Shown here one piece after another: positions 8,982 to 16,749 of a stretch of 64,000 bases of DNA; position 1 is the stretch's first letter; the number at the start of each line of letters is the position of its first letter. Location: the NCBI RefSeq assembly GCF_003112515.1, contig NZ_BEVZ01000001.1:310001-374000 (forward strand), read 5' to 3'. The notes beneath the pieces are model-generated. The model saw only the letters and a program-made list of their open reading frames with translations. It was not told the origin of the DNA and did not search any database. The stretch comes from Streptomyces fragilis. Lineage in GTDB: Bacteria > Actinomycetota > Actinomycetes > Streptomycetales > Streptomycetaceae. Position numbers and translations under genes: made by a program.

Positions 8982-9325
8982 AGGTATCGCTTCTCTCCTA
9001 CGCCGTCTCACGGGTGCACGCGTTCGGCGGCGGGGCGGACGGAGCGGACCGAAGGGCCGCGTCGACGTCCGCGCCCGATCGCGCTCGGGCGCACCTATGT
9101 CATCCATTCTGCGGGATGAGGTTCAGGCGCGCGGCCGAGTACAACCACCACGGCGCGCAACCGAACGCTACCTGCTCCGTGGCCGTCGGCCCACACCGGC
9201 GGGCGGTTCCGGCGATCCCGATCGGCGCGCGGGGGCCTCGCGGACGGTGCCGGCGCGTCCTTCGACAATCCGAACCGCCCGGACGGAACCGCGCATAACC
9301 GCCGCGAGCGGGGCACTATGACGGG
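8982..9325. other. Divergent intergenic region, DUF3027 / MFS
   Basis: 344 bp without a credible gene. It must contain the promoters of the divergent DUF3027 and MFS genes. The MFS-proximal half is slightly less G+C-rich. No hexamer pair was convincing enough to call, and I saw no large inverted repeat. Confidence 0.5.
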
Positions 9326-10732
9326 GTGGCAGCCGTACGGACGTCCCGGGGGACCGGGGGACGAACCAGCGACGGAGCGGACCGAGACGACGGACCGTTC
9401 CGTGCCGTCGGGCGTGCCCTGAGGTCCCCGTTCGGCGCGCTCGGCCGGCTGATCCGCCGGGTCACCCACGCGCACGGCGCGGGCGAGTCGGGGCTCGGCA
9501 AGCTCATCGAGCTGCACGCGGTGAACGGGGCGGGCGACGTCCTGATCACGGTGGCGCTGGCCTCCACCGTCTTCTTCTCGGTCCCCACCGACGAGGCCCG
9601 CGGGCGGGTCGCGCTGTACCTGGCGATCACCATGGCGCCGTTCGCGCTGCTCGCCCCCGTGATCGGGCCGCTGATCGACCGCGTCCCGTACGGCCGGCGG
9701 GCCGCCATGGCGACCGCGATGGGCGCGCGGGCGGTGCTGGCGCTCGTCCTCACCGGGGCGGTGGTCGGCGGCGGCATCCAGCTGTACCCGGCGGCGCTGG
9801 CCGTGCTGGTGTGCTCCCGGACGTACGGGGTGGTGCGCAGCGCGGTGGTGCCGCGCCTGTTGCCGCGCAAGTTCTCGCTGGTCAAGGCGAACTCCCGGGT
9901 CACCCTCGGCGGGCTGGTCGCCACCGGGGCGGCCGCGCCGGTGGGGGCGCTGCTGCACCAGATCGGGCCGCGGTGGCCGCTGTACGCGGCGTGCGCGGTG
10001 TTCGTCGCGGGCACGGTGCTGTCCCTGTCGCTGCCGAAGAAGGTCGACTCCGCGAAGGGCGAGGAGGCGGCACTGCTGGCGGCCGACCCCGAGCACCTGC
10101 ACGGCCCGCACCGGCGCGACCCCGGGGACCGGCCGCGGCTGGCGCTGCGGACGGTCGGCACGAGCGTGACGCACGGGCTGGCGGTGAACGCCTCGCAGCG
10201 GGTGCTCTCCGGGTTCCTGCTCTTCTTCCTGGCGTTCCTGCTGCGGGAGCACCCGCTGAGCGGGCAGAGCGTGGCCGTCTCGATGGGCATCGTCGGCGTC
10301 TCGGCGGGCACCGGCAACGCGCTGGGCACGGCGGTCGGCGCGTGGGTGCGGGCGCGGGCGCCGGAGCGGATCATCGTGACGGTGGTGGCGCTGGTGGTCG
10401 TGGCGGGGGCGCTGGCCGCGGCGTTCTTCGGGGCGGCGATGGTGGCCGTCCTCGCGGGTGTCGCGGGCTTCGCCCAGGCGCTGTCCAAGCTGTCGCTCGA
10501 CGCAATGATCCAGCGGGACGTGCCCGAACTGGTGCGGACCTCGGCGTTCGCCCGGTCCGAGACGACGCTGCAGCTGGCCTGGGTGGTCGGCGGCGCGATC
10601 GGCATCTCCCTGCCCCTGGTGGGCCCGCTCGGCATGGCCGTCGCGGCGGCGATCGTCGGCGTCGGCTGGGCCACCACCGTCCGCGGCCTCCTGCACAGCG
10701 CGACCGCCTCGGGCCGCCGCACCCTGGCCTGA
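9326..10732 (+). CDS. Major facilitator superfamily transporter
   Basis: 468 residues with about twelve hydrophobic helices after a charged, cytosolic N terminus of about 55 residues. The loop between helices 2 and 3 (PLIDRVPYGRRAAMA) carries the D-R-x-x-x-G-R/R pattern of MFS motif A. A long hydrophilic loop (KKVDSAKGEEAALLAADPEH and following) separates the two halves. Proton-driven export is the usual role of this type. The substrate is unknown. The GTG start at 9326 was kept because no better in-frame start lies downstream. No regulator is adjacent. Confidence 0.85.
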   Translation: MAAVRTSRGTGGRTSDGADRDDGPFRAVGRALRSPFGALGRLIRRVTHAHGAGESGLGKLIELHAVNGAGDVLITVALASTVFFSVPTDEARGRVALYLAITMAPFALLAPVIGPLIDRVPYGRRAAMATAMGARAVLALVLTGAVVGGGIQLYPAALAVLVCSRTYGVVRSAVVPRLLPRKFSLVKANSRVTLGGLVATGAAAPVGALLHQIGPRWPLYAACAVFVAGTVLSLSLPKKVDSAKGEEAALLAADPEHLHGPHRRDPGDRPRLALRTVGTSVTHGLAVNASQRVLSGFLLFFLAFLLREHPLSGQSVAVSMGIVGVSAGTGNALGTAVGAWVRARAPERIIVTVVALVVVAGALAAAFFGAAMVAVLAGVAGFAQALSKLSLDAMIQRDVPELVRTSAFARSETTLQLAWVVGGAIGISLPLVGPLGMAVAAAIVGVGWATTVRGLLHSATASGRRTLA

Positions 10733-10884
10733 CGACCCGGTCCCGCGTCGGCCGGGAGGGCCGGTGGCGCGCGGCCCCTGGCGCCCGGCAGCACGAGTGT
10801 CCGCAGGGCGGGGGAAGGGCGCAGCGCGGCATGCGCACCGCGGCCGGAGCGTCGCGCCGGCCGGGAGGCAGGCGGGGTGCGCCG

Positions 10885-11916
10885 TCAGGCCGGGCGGCGG
10901 GTCCGGCGGAGGACGTAGGCGGCGGTGAGGACGGCGGCGGCACGCAGCACCCAGGGGCCGGTCTCGGCGAGCGCGGCGGCGAGTTCGCCGTCGGGGACCG
11001 GAGCGCCCCAGTGGCCCCGCGCGCGGCCCCAGAGCCAGACGACGCCGCCCGCGACGGCGAGGCCCGGCATGACCACGAGGGCCCACCGCGTCCCGCCCGG
11101 CCCCAGCCGCCGCGAACCCCAGACGATCAGCCAGCCCAGGGCCAGCGGCAGCAGCTGCCCCATCACCGCGCCCGCGACCAGCGCCAGCGCCGCGGCCAGC
11201 AGCACCGGGCTGCCCAGGCCCGCCCCGCCGCCGGCGCCCCGGCGTCCGCGCGGGAGCCAGGCGAACCGCCGGCCCGCCGGGGCGGCGGCCGGCACGGCCA
11301 CCCCCGGCTCCGGCGGCACGACGGCGTCCGCCCCGGCCCCCGCGTCACGGTCGCGCTCACGCGGGGGCGGCTTGAGCATCTCGGGGATCTCGACGCCCCC
11401 GGTGAACCCGGGCACCTCGTCCGGCCCCGCCACCGGGTCCACCCGCCACCAGTCGCCCGCCGCGGTCGCGTCGTCCTCCCGCTGCTTGGGCACGCTCTTG
11501 CGCAGCCCCCACAGCCGGGACCCCTGGGGCGCGGGCGGCACCGGTTCGGGCGGCCCCTCCGGCGAGGGTCGCGACGGCTCGGCAGCTCCAGGAGCCCGGT
11601 CGGCAGGGGCCTGGGCCGCGGGAGCCTGGGCGGCGGGGACCGCCGGGGCCGCGGGCGGCGCGTCGGGGGCCGCCCGCTGGACCGGCACCGACCCGCCGGC
11701 CGCCGCGACGACCGCGTCCGGCGACCCGAGCCGGTCCAGGATCCGCCGCACCGTCGCGGGGCCGTCGCCCATCGCCTTGGCGCGCCGCCGGTCGATCTCG
11801 CCGCGCAGCTCCGTCACCAGCCGCATCCGCGTCGCCGACGGCAGCTGCCGCTGCTGGGCGACGTCCCCGACCCGGCTCAGGTAGTCGTAGACCAGCCGGT
11901 CGCTCTCGATCCCCAC
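10885..11916 (-). CDS. HAAS-like membrane protein with Pro/Ala-rich linker
   Basis: The N terminus (LVYDYLSRVGDVAQQRQLPSA, then RMRLVTELRGEIDRRR and VRRILDRLGSPDAVV) resembles HAAS/DUF1700 signalling domains. These often pair with PadR regulators, but none is nearby. A Pro/Ala-rich linker of about 100 residues follows, then WGLRKSVPKQ and a C-terminal block of several hydrophobic helices from VLLAAALALVAGAVMG onward. The GTG start has GGGAGG upstream. It is divergent from the helicase-associated gene. The function is unknown, possibly a membrane-anchored sensor or adaptor. Confidence 0.8.
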   Translation of the reverse strand: MGIESDRLVYDYLSRVGDVAQQRQLPSATRMRLVTELRGEIDRRRAKAMGDGPATVRRILDRLGSPDAVVAAAGGSVPVQRAAPDAPPAAPAVPAAQAPAAQAPADRAPGAAEPSRPSPEGPPEPVPPAPQGSRLWGLRKSVPKQREDDATAAGDWWRVDPVAGPDEVPGFTGGVEIPEMLKPPPRERDRDAGAGADAVVPPEPGVAVPAAAPAGRRFAWLPRGRRGAGGGAGLGSPVLLAAALALVAGAVMGQLLPLALGWLIVWGSRRLGPGGTRWALVVMPGLAVAGGVVWLWGRARGHWGAPVPDGELAAALAETGPWVLRAAAVLTAAYVLRRTRRPA

Positions 11917-12111
11917 GCGCTCAACCTCCCGTGCCACCGCCCTGCCACCGCCCGCCCCGCGCACCCCCGGGCCGCGCCTTCGCACGCTAGCGCAGACACC
12001 CCGCCGTGGCCGGGGAACGCCGCCCCTGACACTCCCCGGGACCCGCCGCCCCGCCTGCCCCTCCACAGGCCTGCCCAGGCTGTGACGGTCCCACCCACTA
12101 CCGTTAGGCGG

Positions 12112-14754
12112 ATGAGCACCGAGGAGAAGCCGGCGGCAACCCCCCGTTCCCTCGCGGAGGCGTTGCGCGCCCGGGACGACGCGTCGTTGTCCGCGCTGCT
12201 GCGCGCCCGCCCCGACCTGGTGACCCCCGTCCCCACCGACCTGACGCAGCTGGCCACCCGCGCCGGCACCCGCGCCTCCGTGGCGCGCGCCCTGGAGCGG
12301 CTGGACCGCTTCACCCTGCAGACCGCCGAGGCGCTGGCCGTCGCCGCCGACCCGGCGTCCTACGACGAGCTGCTGCGGCTGATGGCGGGCGAGCAGGGCG
12401 AGGACCCGCACGCCGCGGACTCCGCGGTGGCCAGGGCCCTCCCCCACGCCGTGGCGAAGCTGCGCGAGCAGGCACTGGTGTGGGGCGACGACGCCCGGCT
12501 GCGCCTGGTGCGCACCGCCCGCGAGCTGATGGCGCCCACACCGCGGCACCCCTCGCCGACCGGTCTGGGCCCGACGGTGGCGGAGGCCGCCGTCCCCATG
12601 TCACCCAACCGGGTGCAGGACATCCTGGCCACGGCCGGCCTGTCGTCCACCCATGACGCGGTCTCCGCGGTCACCGCGCTCACCGACCTGTTCACCGACC
12701 CGCAGCGGATGTCCGACCTGCTGTCCGACGCGCCCGCCGACTCCCTGGAGATCCTGGACCGCCTGGTGTGGGGCCCGCCCTACGGCCAGGTGACGCACGA
12801 TCCCGCGCCCCGGCTGCGCTGGCTGATGGACCGCGGCCTGCTGCTGCCGATCACCCCGGGCACCGTCGTGCTGCCCCGCGAGGTGGCTCTGCACCTGCGC
12901 GGCGGGCGCGCCCACCGGGTCACCGAGCCGCTGCCGCCCGCCGTGCGGGCCGCCGCGCAGCACCCGCCGCAGGTGGTGGACGCCACCGCGGCCGGGCAGG
13001 CGTACCAGGCGCTGGTGGCCGTGGAGGACCTGCTGAAGCTGTGGGACGGCGGCGGCCCGGCCGTGCTGCGGGCCGGCGGGCTCAGCGTGCGCGACCTGAA
13101 GCGGACCGCCGTGTCGCTCGGCGTCTCCGAGCCGGAGGCGGCGTTCTGGCTGGAGCTCGCCTTCGCGGCGGGCCTGCTGGCCTCCGACGGCGAGGCCGAC
13201 GAGCGGTACGCGCCGACCCCCGCCTCCGACGAGTGGCTGGACGGTCCGCCCGCCGAGCGGTGGGCCCGGCTGGCCGAGGCGTGGCTGACGGCCACCCGCA
13301 CGCCGGGCGTGGTGGGCGGCCGGGACGCCAAGGACCGGGCGCTGTCCGCGCTCGGCCCCGGCCTGGACCGTTCCGCCGCGCCGGAGGTGCGGCACCGGGT
13401 GCTGACGCTGGCGGCCTCGCTGCCGTCGGGCGCCGCGCCGGACGAGCGGTCGCTGCTGGAGCGGCTGCGGTGGGAGCGTCCGCTGCGGCGGGCGGACGGC
13501 TCGGCCGGCTCCTCCGGCGGGCCGGCCGGCGGCGAGGAGGACCTGCGGACCCGCATCGCCCGCTGGACGCTGGAGGAGGCCGAACGCCTCGGCGTCACCG
13601 GGCGCGGCGCGCTGTCCTCGCACGGCCGCGCGCTGGTCCTCGGCGAGGTGCGGGAGCCGGCCGCGGCCGGGGCGCACGACGGCGCGGGCGGCGGTCAGGG
13701 TTCCACCGCCGCCGCGGACGCCGGGCCGGGCGACAAGCTCCCCGTCCACCACCACGACGACGGGGCCACCGGCCGTCCCGAGCCGATCCCCGCCCCGCTG
13801 CCGCCCGCCGCGCAGGCCGAGGCCGCGGACCTCGCGGCCCGGGTCCTGACGCCGCTGCTGCCCGCGCCGCTGGACCACGTGCTGCTGCAGGCCGACCTCA
13901 CTGCGGTCGCCCCGGGGCCGCTGGTGCGGCCGCTGGCCGAGACGCTGGACGTGCTGGCGGAGGTGGAGTCCAAGGGCGGCGCCACGGTCTACCGGTTCAC
14001 GCCCGGCTCGGTGCGGCGCGCGCTGGACTCCGGCCGCACCGCCGCCGACCTGCACGCCTTCCTCGCCGCGCACGCGCGCACCCCGGTGCCGCAGCCGCTG
14101 GCCTACCTGATCGACGACGTGGCCCGGCGGCACGGCGTGCTGCGGGTGGGGGCGTCCTCCTCGTACGTGCGGTGCGACGACGAGAAGGTGCTGGAGGAGA
14201 TCCTGGCCGACGGGCGGTCCTCCGGGCTGGGCCTGCGGCGGCTGGCGCCCACGGTGCTGGCGGCGCGGACCGACCCGGCGACGCTGCTGGAGGGTCTGCG
14301 GTCGATGGGGTTCGCCCCGGCCGCGGAGTCGACGGAGGGCGACGTGCTGATCGCCCGGGCCGCCGCGCACCGGACCCCGCCGCGGGCGGTGCCGCAGCCG
14401 GTGCCGGAGGGGCCGCCGACGCCGGACGGGCCGGCGCTGTCCGCCGCGGTGCGGGCGATCCGCGCGGGGGACGACGCCTCGACCGCGCCGCTGCGGACGC
14501 CGGACGCGGTCGAGGGGGACCTGCCGCGCGGTTCGGCGGCGGACACGCTGGCCACGCTGCAGATGGCGGTCATGACGGGGACGCGCGTCCTGATCGGTCA
14601 CCTCGACGCGCAGGGGATCGCCACGCAGCGGGTGCTGACGCCGCTCAGCGTGGAGGGCGGCTTCGTCACCGCCCACGACCACACGGCCGCGGGCGTCCGC
14701 ACGTACCCCCTCCACCGCATCACCGGCGCCGCCGAACTCGACGACGAGGGGTGA
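12112..14754 (+). CDS. Helicase-associated protein (XPB partner-like), about 880 residues
   Basis: Starts at an ATG giving MSTEEKPAATPRSLAEAL; the open frame continues far upstream but is not protein-like there. The helical N-terminal half contains LARARPDL/LATRAGTR-type repeats and winged-helix-like segments. An Ala/Gly-rich linker lies near residues 510-545. The C-terminal domain includes HVLLQADLTAVAPGPL, VYRFTPGSVRRALDSGRTAADL and PQPLAYLIDDVARRHG. These match my memory of the actinobacterial helicase C-terminal-domain family found beside the XPB helicase. No Walker A or DEAD box is present, so it is not itself a helicase. It is convergent with the XPB gene across a hairpin, and a DNA-repair role with XPB is inferred. 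Confidence 0.82.
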   Translation: MSTEEKPAATPRSLAEALRARDDASLSALLRARPDLVTPVPTDLTQLATRAGTRASVARALERLDRFTLQTAEALAVAADPASYDELLRLMAGEQGEDPHAADSAVARALPHAVAKLREQALVWGDDARLRLVRTARELMAPTPRHPSPTGLGPTVAEAAVPMSPNRVQDILATAGLSSTHDAVSAVTALTDLFTDPQRMSDLLSDAPADSLEILDRLVWGPPYGQVTHDPAPRLRWLMDRGLLLPITPGTVVLPREVALHLRGGRAHRVTEPLPPAVRAAAQHPPQVVDATAAGQAYQALVAVEDLLKLWDGGGPAVLRAGGLSVRDLKRTAVSLGVSEPEAAFWLELAFAAGLLASDGEADERYAPTPASDEWLDGPPAERWARLAEAWLTATRTPGVVGGRDAKDRALSALGPGLDRSAAPEVRHRVLTLAASLPSGAAPDERSLLERLRWERPLRRADGSAGSSGGPAGGEEDLRTRIARWTLEEAERLGVTGRGALSSHGRALVLGEVREPAAAGAHDGAGGGQGSTAAADAGPGDKLPVHHHDDGATGRPEPIPAPLPPAAQAEAADLAARVLTPLLPAPLDHVLLQADLTAVAPGPLVRPLAETLDVLAEVESKGGATVYRFTPGSVRRALDSGRTAADLHAFLAAHARTPVPQPLAYLIDDVARRHGVLRVGASSSYVRCDDEKVLEEILADGRSSGLGLRRLAPTVLAARTDPATLLEGLRSMGFAPAAESTEGDVLIARAAAHRTPPRAVPQPVPEGPPTPDGPALSAAVRAIRAGDDASTAPLRTPDAVEGDLPRGSAADTLATLQMAVMTGTRVLIGHLDAQGIATQRVLTPLSVEGGFVTAHDHTAAGVRTYPLHRITGAAELDDEG

Positions 14755-14758
14755 GGAC

Positions 14759-14798
14759 GGCGGGCCGGGCCCCGGGCACCACGTGCCGCCGGCCCGCC
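14759..14798. terminator. Shared hairpin between helicase-associated and XPB genes
   Basis: GGCGGGCCGG (14759-14768) pairs with CCGGCCCGCC (14789-14798); the loop can form a second small stem around CACGTG. It lies between convergent stops. Confidence 0.65.
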
Positions 14799-14812
14799 CG
14801 CGCCCCGGCCCG

Positions 14813-16456
14813 TCAGTCGGCGGCGAGGACGTCGTCGGCGTCGACGATGCGGTAGGCGTACCCCTGCTCGGCCAGGAACCGCTGCCGGTGCGCCGCGAAG
14901 TCCTGGTCGACGGTGTCCCGCGCGACCACCGAGTAGAAGTGCGCCTGGTGCCCGTCCGCCTTCGGCCGCAGCACCCGCCCCAGCCGCTGCGCCTCCTCCT
15001 GCCGGGAGCCGAACGTGCCGGACACCTGGATGGCGACCGTCGCCTCGGGGAGGTCGATCGAGAAGTTCGCGACCTTCGAGACGACCAGCACGTTGATCTC
15101 GCCGTTGCGGAACGCGTCGAACAGCTTCTCCCGCTGCGCGTTGCTGGTCTCGCCCTTGATGACCGGGGCGCCCAGGTGCTCGCCCAGCTCGTCCAGCTGG
15201 TCGATGTACTGCCCGATGACCAGGATCTGCTGCCCGGCGAACTTCCTGACCAGCGCCTCGGTCACCTTCCGCTTGGTGGCCGTCGTGGCGCAGAAGCGGT
15301 ACTTCTCCTCCGTCTCCGCGGTGGCGTACGCCAGCCGCTCGGAGTCGGTGAGGTTGACCCGCACCTCGACGCAGTCGGCGGGCGCGATGTATCCCTGCGC
15401 CTCGATCTCCTTCCACGGCGCGTCGAACCGCTTGGGCCCGATCAGCGAGAAGACGTCGGACTCCCGGCCGTCCTCGCGCACCAGCGTGGCGGTCAGCCCG
15501 AGCCGCCGCCGGGCCTGCAGGTCTGCGGTGAACTTGAAGACCGGCGCGGGGAGCAGGTGCACCTCGTCGTAGAGGATCAGCCCCCAGTCGCGGGAGTCGA
15601 ACAGCTCCAGGTGCGGGTAGACGCCCTTCCGCCGGGTCGTCAGCACCTGGTAGGTGGCGATGGTGACCGGCCGGATCTCCTTCTTCGTGCCGCTGTACTC
15701 GCCGATCTCGTCCTCGGTCAGCGAGGTGCGCCGCACCAGCTCGGCCTTCCACTGCCGGGCGGAGACGGTGTTGGTGACCAGGATCAGCGTGGTCGACTTC
15801 GCCTCGGCCATGGCGCCCGCACCGACCAGCGTCTTGCCCGCGCCGCAGGGCAGCACGACGACGCCGCTGCCGCCGTGCCAGAAGTTCTCCACCGCCTGCC
15901 GCTGGTAGGGCCGCAGCTGCCAGCCGTCCTCGTGCAGGTCGATGGGGTGCGCCTCGCCGTCGATGTACCCGGCGAGGTCCTCGGCGGGCCAGCCCAGCTT
16001 GAGCAGCGTCTGCTTGATCTGGCCGCGCTCGGAGGGGTGCACGGCCACCGAGTCGGCGTCGATGCGGGCGCCGACCAGCGGGGCGATCCGCTTGGACTTC
16101 AGCACCTCCTCGAGCACCGGCCGGTCGGTGGTGGTGAGCACCAGGCCGTGCGTGGGGTGCTTGGAGAGCGTCAGCCGGCCGTAACGGTCCATCGTCTCGG
16201 CGATGTCCACCAGCAGCGCGTGCGGCACCGGGTAGCGGCTGTGGGTGACCAGCGCGTCGACGACCTGCTCGGCGTCGTGCCCGGCGGCGCGGGCGTTCCA
16301 CAGGCCGAGCGGCGTGATCCGGTAGGTGTGGATGTGTTCGGGCGCCCGCTCCAGTTCGGCGAAGGGCGCGATGACCCGACGGCAGTCGTCGGCCTGCTCG
16401 TGGTCGACCTCCAGCAGCAGCGTCTTGTCACTCTGCACGATCAGCGGACCGTTCAC
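14813..16456 (-). CDS. XPB/Ssl2-type DNA repair helicase
   Basis: 547-residue superfamily 2 helicase. In order: an XPB N-terminal domain (to about residue 170), Walker A LPCGAGKTL (202-210), DEVH (297-300), LGLTATLVRED (319-329) containing the XPB-specific RED motif, and helicase motif VI QRLGRVLRP. In archaea and eukaryotes XPB opens DNA in nucleotide-excision repair; the bacterial enzymes are 3'-5' helicases. The GTG at 16456 follows GGAGAGG at a workable distance, and the longer open frame upstream is not homologous. A non-DEAD partner gene converges from the left. Confidence 0.95.
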   Translation of the reverse strand: MNGPLIVQSDKTLLLEVDHEQADDCRRVIAPFAELERAPEHIHTYRITPLGLWNARAAGHDAEQVVDALVTHSRYPVPHALLVDIAETMDRYGRLTLSKHPTHGLVLTTTDRPVLEEVLKSKRIAPLVGARIDADSVAVHPSERGQIKQTLLKLGWPAEDLAGYIDGEAHPIDLHEDGWQLRPYQRQAVENFWHGGSGVVVLPCGAGKTLVGAGAMAEAKSTTLILVTNTVSARQWKAELVRRTSLTEDEIGEYSGTKKEIRPVTIATYQVLTTRRKGVYPHLELFDSRDWGLILYDEVHLLPAPVFKFTADLQARRRLGLTATLVREDGRESDVFSLIGPKRFDAPWKEIEAQGYIAPADCVEVRVNLTDSERLAYATAETEEKYRFCATTATKRKVTEALVRKFAGQQILVIGQYIDQLDELGEHLGAPVIKGETSNAQREKLFDAFRNGEINVLVVSKVANFSIDLPEATVAIQVSGTFGSRQEEAQRLGRVLRPKADGHQAHFYSVVARDTVDQDFAAHRQRFLAEQGYAYRIVDADDVLAAD

Positions 16457-16586
16457 CCCGCGCCACCTCTCCCTCACGGCCGCACCTCGTCGGCCAAACG
16501 TCCAGTGTGCATCACCCGGAGCGGGCGGCGGGGTGACCCGGGCCACCCCCGGCCGGTTCCGTGCGGCCGCCGGGGCGGGAAACGCG

Positions 16587-16617
16587 TTGGCGCCGCCCCC
16601 GCGCGGGGGCGTAGGAT
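16587..16617 (+). promoter_or_regulatory. Candidate HelD promoter with a palindrome in the spacer
   Basis: TTGGCG (16587-16592), a 19-bp spacer, then TAGGAT (16612-16617), close to the HrdB consensus. The spacer contains a perfect 16-bp palindrome, GCCCCCGCGCGGGGGC (16595-16610). A 19-bp spacer filled by an inverted repeat is the layout bound by MerR-type activators. Operator function is inference. Confidence 0.45.
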
Positions 16618-16749
16618 CCCGCGTCTCCCGCCTCCGTGCCCCGGAGTGCCGCCGACCGGACGGAAACCGGCCGGCCCCGCCGCCCCCGCGCCTCGCGCCC
16701 GGCGGCCCGTCACCGCACACCATCAGGTACGTACGTCCGGAGGCATGCC

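Noticed and set aside
9811..14754. A 1,647-residue open frame on the plus strand
   Set aside because: Only its last 880 residues are protein-like; the first part crosses the MFS gene in the wrong frame and the HAAS gene antisense. High G+C DNA leaves such frames open by chance.
16457..16749. Rifamycin-associated element upstream of the HelD gene
   Set aside because: I could not find the element I remember; the palindrome present has a different sequence.
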